Positions 56,037 to 64,000 of a stretch of 64,000 bases of DNA are shown here, one piece after another. The translations under genes were made by a program, and so were the position numbers. The stretch lies in contig BTPG01000002.1 of NCBI GenBank assembly GCA_036245525.1, positions 124,170,951 through 124,234,950 of the forward strand, given 5' to 3'. The stretch's first letter is position 1. Every line of letters starts with the position of its first letter. The notes under the pieces were generated by a model that saw only the letters and a list, made by a program, of their open reading frames with translations, was not told the origin of the DNA and searched no databases. Origin of the DNA: Semisulcospira habei. Its lineage: Eukaryota > Mollusca > Gastropoda > Semisulcospiridae.

Positions 56037-58180
56037 TGCCTGATTTTATTCATAATTTTTTGTCTAACCGGTCGTTCCATGTCCGTGTGGGCTCCACCCT
56101 CTCCGACTCCTTTGAACAGGAGATGGGTGTCCCGCAGGGCAGCATTTTATCTCCTGTTTTATTTAGCATTAAAATTAATAACATTGTAAAGGTCATCAAG
56201 GATGATTCTAAATGCTCTTTGTTTGTGGATGACTTTGCTTTGTGTGCACGAGGTTGAGGGCTTGCGTCCCTTGAGGCGCTTGCAGCTGTGCGTTGATCAC
56301 ATCCAGGGGTGGGTGTCTCTCAACGGATTCAGGTTCTCGCCCTCCAAGACAGTCTGTATGCATTTTACTAACCAGACGAAATTTTTTCCAGAACCTAGCC
56401 TGAGCATTGCTGGAGTGCCAATTAATATGGCTGAGGAGGCAAAGTTTCTGGGGGTCATCATTGACAAAAGACTGACCTTCTGCAAATATATTAATTACCT
56501 TAGAACCCAGGCATCCCACTAAGGCATCCAGGGTTGGTTTAAGGTAGCAAGGGTGGCTTAGCTGGATCCCCTTGTGCATGTATCCACCAGTGCTATCTAT
56601 AGCACTGAGGAAAGCATGCCCAGGCGGTCACATTTGTGTCTGTCCAGCACGACTGTTCAGACGTATGTAAACTTTCCTTGTCATTTGTTGTGTTCGAGCG
56701 GTGTGTGTTCTAAGAGAGTGGGGCGGGGAGGGGGGGGGGGGGGGGTAAATAGGATCGTGGGAGGGGTGGGGATACATACTTATATGCTGATATTTTTTCT
56801 ATACTTTTCGATCTGTGATTGTGTAACTTGATTTGCAATGTAATTATGTATATATGGCTTTTGTATATATATATACTGTATGCCTAATTTAAATACCGAA
56901 ATAAAGAATTAAAAAAAAAAAAAAAAAAAAAAATTACCTTAGAACCTCTAGTCAGAGGGCCCTCAAAGTTCTTCGTGTTGTTGGTCGTACTGACTGGGGT
57001 GCAGACCGCATTGTCTTACTTCGACTGTACCAGGCCCTTGCTCGGTCCAAACTGGATTACGGCTCTGTGGTATATGGCTCGGCTTCCAAGTCTGTTCTAC
57101 AGCGTCTGAACACAATCCACCATCAAGGTCTGCGCATATGTCTGGGAGCCTTCAGGACATCTCCATTTCCTAGTCTGTATGCTGAGGCAGGGGAGCCTTC
57201 TCTCAAGCTCCGCCGCATCCGCCTCATGCTCAGCTACGTTCTGAAACTGAAGGCCCATCCAGACAATCCTGCCTATGATTGTGTTTTTAACCCGTTGTTT
57301 GCAGAGATTTACGATGCCCATCCGGGAGCTGTCTGTCCACTTTCCTTTCGTGTCCAACCTCATCTGCAGGCGGCCGGAGTGGAACTGAACAAAGTTTTAA
57401 AATCTCTGCAACACATCACTCCACCCTGGCTATTACCAGTTCCTGACATCTTGCTGAACTTGACCGCCTACAAGCAGGATTGTACTCCACCAGCCATATA
57501 CCAACAGAACCTCAATGAACTCCTTTCAATTTTTCCTGGCTATTGTCGTCTTTATACGGATGGGTCCAAGTCTGAGGATGGGAGAGTGGCTGCGTCTGCA
57601 GTGTCTTCTCGCCATCCCAGACGCCCATTTAAGCTCCGTCTCCCTGACCATTCCTCTGTATTTAGTGCAGAACTGCGGGCAATTCTGCTGGCACTCAGGC
57701 ATGCCTATCAGTCTCGGGAAAGGAACTTCCTGATTCTGTCTGACTCTCTTTCTGCCCTGCAGGCCCTTCAGGGCGCGGGAACAGACCATCCCCTGCTGGT
57801 GCAGATTAGAGAGCTTTACGTGAACTTGATGAAGGAATATTATGACATCATTTTTATTTGGGTCCCAGGGCATGTGGGCATCGAAGGCAACAAGATTGCA
57901 GATTCTGCTGCCAACAGTGCCCGCAATGACCCTGTCTCTGACACACAGACTGTTCATAGTGATTTTAAACCTGTGTGACTAGTGCGTACATAGCCCGCGA
58001 GTGGCAGTCCGAGTGGGACAAAGAGGAAGGGAACAAGCTGCATGAGGCTCTTCCTATGGTGTCTGACAGTCTACCTCATCGCTGTAGCAGCCACCGTGAG
58101 GAGACTGTCCTTACTCAGCTCCACATCAGGCACTCGTATGTTACGCACTCTTACTTACTAAAACAGGATGAGTGTCCATG
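56037..58180 (+). mobile_element. I-clade-like LINE fragment with RNase H
   Basis: A 5'-truncated element starts inside the reverse transcriptase: LPDFIHNFLSNRSFHVRVGS, GVPQGSILSPVLF and SLFVDDFALCA, where VDDF is the catalytic pair. It continues through EAKFLGVIIDKRLTF, LLRLYQALARSKLDYGSVVY and an RNase H domain (LYTDGSKSEDG, FSAELRAILLALRHA, LILSDSLSALQAL, FIWVPGHVGIEGNKIADSAA) with its acidic residues, then the C-terminal ECTVLTQLHIRHSYVTHSYL-type end, here broken. Interrupted by a polyadenylated insertion at 56508-56931. RNase H places it in the I group of LINEs. Confidence 0.85.
56508..56931 (+). mobile_element. Polyadenylated retroinsertion
   Basis: A 15-bp duplication AATTACCTTAGAACC (56493-56507 and 56932-56946) brackets 424 bp that end in an AATAAA signal (56900-56905) and about 22 A residues. 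It contains a 15-base G run near 56730. This looks like a reverse-transcribed 3' end of a poly(A) RNA, possibly a related LINE's 3' UTR. Confidence 0.8.
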
Positions 58181-58189
58181 GTGTTTCGG

Positions 58190-59336
58190 GTACAGGGGCT
58201 GGTGTTGGGGCTGGGGCTGTTACTGTCTGTACGAGTGATAGTTTTACTGGCATTATTAATGGTTTTTGTGGCTGTAGGTGTGTGGTTGTTCGGCTCAAGT
58301 TTACCGATTGATTGAGCCCTAATTTTTGATCACGCCCTGCAACAATTATTTCATTATTATAATTTTTTATTGTCCCCATTTGGAGTTGAAGGTTGGATGG
58401 CAACATATATAACCCGATGCCAACTACAAAGTCAACTTTTGATCTAGCATATCCGAGAACATCTTGATAGCATTGTATGTTTGATGGGAGATCTACTACT
58501 GAATTTATTGAGTCTTCCAGGTTTGCAAGAAACTGTTTTTGTGCTTCGAATTTGCCACTCCCGTTTAAGATGTTTGATTTTGTGTGAGCTTGTGCTCCTA
58601 GTATACACCACACATACGTTCTGATAGATTTATTAATGTGTTCTACTCCTGCTTGTGTAAACCCATCACTCCTGTCTAAGACAAATGTGGTCCAAGCATT
58701 AGACCGTTTCTGTTCTATTGAGCCTAACCAGACTTGTGATTTTGACGAGAATGAAGAGTAACTGGGGTAGTAATCTTGAGGGTATTGTCTGTGACTCATA
58801 GTACAATACAATGTACCCATGCCATGGTGATCATCAAGTTTTTGTGTAAAGTCATACTTAGAGCCGATGTTAAATTCATTACTGATGCGTTCAAACGCTT
58901 TCATATCCATGGGGTTATTAAAACGGTTAAAACTAGATTCAGTGGGTAGTGAGACATGGAGTTCTGACAGTATTCTTCTAAGCTGGTAATACGTGTGGAA
59001 ATGATACACAGACCTAATCAGTTTGTTCGAGTGATTCAAGTGGTCTGTGAAAGAAACACCGCAGCCTGTAGCTGAACATAGTATAGCAAAGTTAAGCATC
59101 TGCAGTGGGCTTGAGGACCACTTTCTTGCAGTTAAATCATCTGTAATTGGAGGGTTTATGTAATGGTCATACGGATTGGGTACTTTTACTTGAAATAAAT
59201 CTCCTTCTGACACAGAAATATCAAGCTGATTTAGTTGAATTATTTTCTGATCATAAGTAGGCGCGACATTGTACTTGGCATCCACATTAAATTGACACGC
59301 GTTTGTAGTAACAATTGTTGGTGATTTAAATTCCAT
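58190..59336 (-). pseudogene. 427-aa family protein, C-terminal anchor lost
   Basis: From the ATG at 59336 the frame is open for most of its length and shares KYNVAPTYDQKIIQLNQLDI, PPITDDLTARKWSSSPLQM and YHFHTYYQLRRILSELH with the copy at 18595. A small deletion after LQM removes a few residues. The Pro/Thr stalk runs into LINE sequence near 58180, so the tail-anchor helix is missing. Confidence 0.82.
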
Positions 59337-59368
59337 TGGGCTTTTTAAAAAAAAATGAGATAATAAAA

Positions 59369-60092
59369 ATGTTTATTACCTTAACAAATCTTGATACAAG
59401 CAAACCAGTGTGGTTAACGAATGGGATTGACAATCGTGATGATAACAAGGCTGTAGCTATCCATGAAATGTTCTACACTGTAAAGTGGTTTAATGTTGAA
59501 GATGATGATAGTTATTATGTAAATAAAGCTATAAATGGTGTAGGAATACTTTATCATCATTTATGGCATGGGTATTATGACTTTTGTACTTTAGCTGAAT
59601 ATTTACAAAATGGATATAAAATTAAAGCAACTTTAAATCCGGCTAACTTGCTTGATACATTAGAATTTCAGGAAGGTAGTCAGTATGTATTATCAGACAG
59701 ACTTACAATGCTACTTGGTTTTTTAAATGAGCGCGACATAGCATTTTTAGATATAAAGATGAAGATTGGACATTAGTTAATAAAAGAAATATAAGGCCAA
59801 ATAAACTTAAAATAACTGGAAGATTCATTTGTCAGTACACACAGTATTTAATGTTTCTTTGCAAGAACTAAACACAACTGAGAATGTACACAATGGAAAG
59901 CCATCAACTTTGTTGAGATGTGTGCCAGCTGGAACTGCCCCATATTGCGAAAGTGTGTTTGTTAGATTTACTAATTTACAGTTTAAGAAATTAGGTTCCA
60001 GTTTCTTTGAATCACTGTGTATATCTGTAACTAATCAGGATGATAAACCAGTTCTGATGCATGATTTTAGTGTTGTCTTGGAAGTAAAATAA
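59369..60092 (+). pseudogene. Minor capsid candidate, frameshifted copy
   Basis: The ATG at 59369 (ATAATAAAA upstream) begins MFITLTNLDTSKPVWLTNGI. GYYDFCTLAEYLQNGYKIKA follows. One frame change near 59745 precedes DEDWTLV and KLKITGRFI, and another near 59825 leads to SVHTVFN and ISVTNQDDKPVLMHDFSV. The frame breaks here are at different sites from those at 17850-18570, so decay in the two copies was independent. Confidence 0.72.
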
Positions 60093-60099
60093 ATTTTAT

Positions 60100-60330
60100 T
60101 TTTGCTGAATAAAAACGAGTGTTGGTCCAAAGCCGAGAATTATACCAGTTGCGTGTCCAGTAACAGAGTTGAAAGATTTGGCTCATGTGCAGGGTTTTGA
60201 TAAAGAAAGTGAGGTGGGAGAAGTGTATGGTCTTGAACTTGATTCCTTTGAGTTGTACAAGCGGAAAGTAATTGATGTCATGAAAGATGGCACCGAGAGA
60301 CCAATTCCTAAACTTAAAGTGGTGTTTAGG
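60100..60330 (+). pseudogene. 292-aa family protein, N-terminal fragment
   Basis: GPKPRIIPVACPVTELKDLA matches residues 4 onward of 16951-17829, with the AATAAAAACGAG context in place of an ATG. Homology continues through YGLELDS and YKRKVIDVMKDG to IPKLK (about 60322) and then stops. Confidence 0.7.
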
Positions 60331-60466
60331 CAAGGGATGAGTGATAAACATATTTTAAAATGGAGGGAAAGAGGACTGAATGCGTGGGTGGGGGGTGGTG
60401 TCCGGTGGTAGCCGAAGTACTGAGTAAGCCAGGGGAATTTCCCGACTGTGGAATGCTATGATGTGA

Positions 60467-60847
60467 TTGATTGATTGATTGTACATTGCTTAATGTCCCG
60501 ACAGCAACAAGGCTTTCTCAGGACGTGCCTGCACTGTTTGTGAAAATAAAAATACAACAGAATATTGAATGTATGTCGCCAGCCGGTCGAACACGTTAAA
60601 TTAACCTATGACATGGGGCCTAAATAAAGCCAAGACCATTTAGCAACACACATCCAATATCAAGAGCTACAGGCAGCGCAGACAGTTGGGAGAGTTTTAA
60701 AAAGACAAATACAGGACCAAGGGTAGACAGAAACACATGCCCCAGAATAGAGGGAAAAATCCACCCTGTGGGGCTGACCAGGGTGACCCTGGGAACTAAA
60801 AAGTAGTTAACCCCACCCAAGTCCCCCAGGGCAGACCCGGGTGGAGG
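60467..60847 (-). mobile_element. 385-bp retroposon, copy 6
   Basis: Flanked by the 13-bp duplication TGCTATGATGTGA (60454-60466 and 60848-60860). Contains a small deletion (in the GTGAATGGACAAAGG region) and more substitutions than other copies, so it is older. It is about 130 bp beyond the end of Polinton remnant D. Confidence 0.88.
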
Positions 60848-61068
60848 TGCTATGATGTGAGATGGAGATTGAGAGAGAGAAAGAAGGTGGGAAAGTCTGG
60901 AGGGGGTGAGTGCGTAGGCGAGGATGAGAGGCATGAGAGTGTGTGGGAGTGGATGCGTGGGTGGTACAGGAGTGACTAGGGAATGGTACCGAGAAGTACA
61001 CCAGTCATTCTCGGGTCGGCGAGGCAGCACTGAGCTGCAGCTCAGTCAGGCGACAGATAAAATTTGAA

Positions 61069-62091
61069 ATGGCTCCCAAATCAGCGAGAAAGAAGGCTTT
61101 ACTGGAAAATAGTGAGATGGACCATATTTTCAGTGACTGGGGCCTCGACGAAGAGGTGCAGCGTGCCCTGATCAGGGAAAAGTTCATCTCTAGGCAAGCA
61201 CTACTGCTAATGTCTGACGAAGACACTCTGGCGCTGAAACGTGGGGACAGAGCAGTGCTCCGTGCAGTGGTGGTCAAATTCCATGTGGACAACGGCGGTG
61301 GCCCACTGTGCGGCGGACTGGGAAGGGTAGCGGACAACAGCGGCAGTAGAGCGTTACATACTTTGCAGGACGCCCTATACAGTACACACCACAGCGGTGC
61401 CAGACTGGATGAACTGTTGCGCGACAGCCTGTGCGTCAGTGGCAACAGTAGCGGGGGTATTGCGGCAGCAAAAAGTGGGCGGCCCCCGTTACATATAGTA
61501 GATTTTCTGTCTTCAGCAGCAGTGGCAGAGGAAGAAATGGCACTTAGGGGTGGTGTCACTATAAAAGTGAACAGCAAACCAAAGTTGGACAAGGTTTCCC
61601 CCGAACACTGGATAGTGGAAAACAGCCGTATTATGGCGGCCCTTATGGACAAACCCACACCGGGTTTCACGCCGCACACCTACCTCAAGTACTCGGCGAT
61701 GGTGGGGGAGCTGGCGGCCAGATACACCTGGAAAAGTGTCCTGCTGTTCGACGATGAGTATCGTCAGCGGCAAGCGGCCGAAGCATTCCAGTGGGGCACA
61801 GACACCCCACACCTGTCCACGGTGGTGCTGCACGGCCGTACTGCGCAATCGGCGATGCCCGCTGGCTCACCTGCTCGGAGAACAGGAGGAGGGACGGCCG
61901 GACCGCGCCCACAACGCCCCATCGGCCCCTCTGGCAGGGAAGTGTGCCTGCAGTACAACAGAGGTTACTGCACCTACGGCGCACACTGCCAGCTGGACCA
62001 TGTGTGTGCCACCTGCGGGAGAGATCACCCGGCGTGGGAACATCGTGACACACCTGCAGCAGCGGCAGGTGGCAAACACGGGACAGCCTAG
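61069..62091 (+). CDS. DIRS gag-like protein, CCCH finger
   Basis: 340 aa. An N-terminal SAM-like helical segment (about 18-65, IFSDWGLDEEVQRALIREKF and LLLMSDEDTLALKRGDR) is followed by a Gly/Ser-rich linker, a central helical region (about 185-245) and a C-terminal CCCH zinc finger (CLQYNRGYCTYGAHCQLDH) with an adjoining C..C...H..H motif. A nucleic-acid-binding capsid-type protein, as in DIRS and Ngaro elements of invertebrates. The stop is a single TAG, after which the same frame stays open into the reverse transcriptase. Confidence 0.8.
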   Translation: MAPKSARKKALLENSEMDHIFSDWGLDEEVQRALIREKFISRQALLLMSDEDTLALKRGDRAVLRAVVVKFHVDNGGGPLCGGLGRVADNSGSRALHTLQDALYSTHHSGARLDELLRDSLCVSGNSSGGIAAAKSGRPPLHIVDFLSSAAVAEEEMALRGGVTIKVNSKPKLDKVSPEHWIVENSRIMAALMDKPTPGFTPHTYLKYSAMVGELAARYTWKSVLLFDDEYRQRQAAEAFQWGTDTPHLSTVVLHGRTAQSAMPAGSPARRTGGGTAGPRPQRPIGPSGREVCLQYNRGYCTYGAHCQLDHVCATCGRDHPAWEHRDTPAAAAGGKHGTA

Positions 62092-63680
62092 GACACAGCG
62101 CAGCAGGCTGCACAAGGCGAGGTATGCTCCACCCATTCTAGCACTTCTTACCATAGCCCTTATCCTGCACTAAGTCCATACAACTGTCAACTGTTAGGTT
62201 CTGGAGCGTCCATTAGTTCAAAGCTTTTAGTGTCGCAAGACGAATTAGCTTCTGATAAAGACAAAAACTTTCTCCTTGAAGGTATCGAACATGGTTTTTA
62301 TATCACAAACAAACATCAGACTGTTAGATCTGTAGAGCAGAAAAATCACACATCTGCCTTAAAAAACAGAGTAGCGGTAGAAAAGGAGCTCATCGATCAG
62401 ATAAACAAAGGTCATTATATCGTAACATCTCAAAAACCAACCGTAATTAGCGCTTTGGCTGCGATCCCAAAAGACGACAATAGCATACGCCTGATACATG
62501 ACGGCAGCAAGCCTGTAGGACATGCAATGAACGATTACTCAGTACCTGAGACAGTAAAATTCCAGACTCTAGCGGACGCGTGCGGACTAGCCAAGTCCGG
62601 CTACTGGTGCGCGAAAGTTGACCTTAAGGCGGCATACCGATCTGTGTGTATCCATCCAGATAATTACCAAGTCACAGGCCTAAAATGGATTTTTACGGGC
62701 GAGCAGAAGCCCACATACCTGTTCGATAGTAGGCTACCCTATGGTCACACTTTCAAAGACTCTCGCAGGCAGTTCGCAGATGTATGTTACAGCACGGCAT
62801 GACAGGGATAGTAGCGTATATTGACAATTTCTTCATAGCAGCTCAGTCCAAAGAGGAATGCACTCAAATGATGATGACGCTCATTGCCCTTTTACGTAGA
62901 TTAGGGTTCAATATTAGCTGGCCTAAGGTGGTGGGGCCTACACAAACCATTACTTTTCTTGGGATCCAGATCTGCACCAGCACAAGCACCTTGTCATTGG
63001 GCGATGACAAGCTACTGCAACTTCACAAACGCTTGCAGCAGTTTCAAGGCAAAACACGCGCGACAAAGCAAAGATTGCAGTCACTAACAGGGTTCCTTAA
63101 CTGGGCGTGTCAAGCCATCAAGGGAGGCAATTTTTTTTTCAGGCGGATTCTTGATACGATTAAACCCCTTCAGCAGCAAAGGCATAAAGTGAGACTCTCA
63201 CGGGAGTTTCATGCAGACTTACAGTGGTGGCTATCTTACATGCATGTTTTTAATGGCACTGTGTATTATGACTCACAAAGCAAGGAACATGTCCATGTTG
63301 ATGCATGCAACCTGGCGGCAGGTGCGTCCTGGAAAGGAGATTGGAATTATACACTGTTCTCTTCAGACATGCCGGCAGCCAAGGACTTGCATATTAATTA
63401 TAAAGAGGTGTGCGCGGTGGTGCAGGCAGTCAACCGGTGGGCCCCCTCATGGCGAGGGAAACAGGTGGTCATTCATACGGACAGCACGGTGACAAAGGCT
63501 ATCATTAACAAAGGGCGCTCAAAAGACCGCTATGTCAATAGTCTGTTGAGGAAGATGGCATGGGAGTGTGTGAGAATGAATTGCAGCGTGTCAGCGATGC
63601 ACGTGGCTGGCAGTGTGAATGTGTTTGCCGATACTATTTCCCGCCTGCACGAAGGACGGCTGCCCATGCTAGGACAATAA
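62092..63680 (+). pseudogene. DIRS reverse transcriptase/RNase H
   Basis: The first part (62092-62802) shows EGIEHGFYI, IRLIHDGSKPVGHAMNDYS, CAKVDLKAAYRSVCIHPDNY (the first catalytic aspartate) and LPYG. A frame change follows near 62780. The second part (62784-63680) has VAYIDNFFIAAQS, where the catalytic YxDD box reads YIDN, then GFNISWPKV, FLGIQI, LTGFLNWACQ and RNase H-like segments HVDACNLAAGASW, INYKEVCAVVQAV, VVIHTDSTVTKAIINKG and SVNVFADTISR. Both the frameshift and the D-to-N change argue for inactivity. Confidence 0.78.
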
Positions 63681-64000
63681 TTGCTAACGAATTGGCACCA
63701 GGGCCGACCGCCTGACACCTACCTTCTGAATCACAGTCACAGTCAGCTCTTGCTTTTGTGCTGTCTAGGTGCCGGGTCTAGGCTCAGACACCAGCTACTG
63801 CAGGAGGTGGCAGGATATCGAACCAGTTTTTTTGCCGACAACACCAAGAAAACATATCAGACGCACTTGCGCTCTTATCTCAGTTTTATTCCATTGAGTT
63901 ACATTTTTCTTCATGGCATTTTTAACTGCATTTTTTTCCTCAGTGGGCTGCGTTGTGCTACGGCTTAGTTTTGAGGAGATCAGTATGTCTCAGGTTCAAG
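63681..64000 (+). CDS. N-terminus of DIRS tyrosine recombinase (partial)
   Basis: The frame reopening after TAA 63680 contains LLQEVAGYRTSFFADNTKKT and YQTHLRSYLSF, matching the N-terminal SAM-like DNA-binding domain of DIRS tyrosine recombinases. A stop occurs at 63966-63968 and the window ends before the catalytic domain. It is interrupted or frameshifted. Confidence 0.6.

Larger units (their letters stand above)
55109..60330 (-). mobile_element. Polinton remnant D (virion block, inverted and rearranged)
   Basis: The order MCP start (minus), 406-aa family (plus), 427-aa family (minus), minor capsid (plus), 292-aa family (plus) is the exact inverse of 16951-21116 in the complete element. 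Insertions: retroposon copy 5 (55505-55890) and a LINE (about 56037-58180) that replaces most of the 406-aa gene and the end of the 427-aa gene. No TIR found. Protein identity to the complete copy is high but clearly below 100 percent. Confidence 0.88.
60861..64000 (+). mobile_element. DIRS-like tyrosine-recombinase retrotransposon (partial)
   Basis: Gag-like, reverse transcriptase/RNase H and the beginning of a tyrosine recombinase occur in DIRS order and run off the right edge. Gag and RT are in one frame separated by a single TAG (62089-62091); RNase H and recombinase are in one frame separated by a TAA (63678-63680); one frame change occurs between about 62765 and 62802. The left boundary is not determined. 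Confidence 0.8.

Overview
This is metazoan DNA, most likely from a mollusc or another marine invertebrate; that placement is inferred from the mix of repeat families, not from a diagnostic gene. Coding density is low, genes carry GT-AG introns, and nearly everything recognisable is a mobile element. No bacterial features are present.

The centrepiece is a structurally complete Polinton/Maverick, a virus-like self-synthesising DNA transposon, at 12634-30464 (17.8 kb). It has 233/234-bp terminal inverted repeats that are almost identical, and a GCAAG(A) target duplication. It encodes a double-jelly-roll major capsid protein, a packaging ATPase, a candidate minor capsid protein, a protein-primed family-B DNA polymerase, an RVE integrase and about ten further conserved or orphan proteins, packed head-to-head and tail-to-tail as in a viral genome. 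It has suffered recent damage: a 381-bp retroposon splits the polymerase gene, another cuts the tail of a small gene, A-run frameshifts hit the minor capsid gene and a small membrane-protein gene, and an in-frame TGA truncates the ATPase. I found no adenain-like protease.

Three more remnants of the same Polinton family occur: at the left edge (1 to about 600), at 38162-40240 (opposite orientation) and at 55109-60330 (opposite orientation, with part replaced by a LINE). Six copies of one ~385-bp retroposon, all in the same orientation, lie in or next to these elements.

Other elements, left to right: a 1.2-kb tandem duplication (1279-3240); a TTAA-flanked palindromic MITE (5916-6122); two or three exons of an unidentified host gene on the minus strand (6278-6823); a solo LTR with TGGAC duplication (7102-7966); a complete hAT transposon with a three-exon, apparently intact transposase (8897-12088); a CR1-like LINE remnant (31400-33030); an internally deleted piggyBac with a nested DNA transposon (33342-36465); a tRNA-derived SINE (about 40690-41055); an endonuclease/RT LINE (41400-44570); an RTE LINE (44863-47676) inserted in an exon-like remnant; a duplicated, low-coding region (47838-53200); remnants of a THAP-type gene (53218-54762); and a DIRS-like tyrosine-recombinase retrotransposon running off the right edge (about 60860-64000).

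The Polinton genes are expected to work together as a replication module (polymerase), an integration module (integrase, TIRs) and a virion module (capsid proteins, ATPase, small membrane proteins). Two regulatory signals deserve attention: a kappaB/CRE/E-box cluster just inside the left TIR, and an A/T-rich TATAAAA-like motif abutting the start codon of most Polinton genes.
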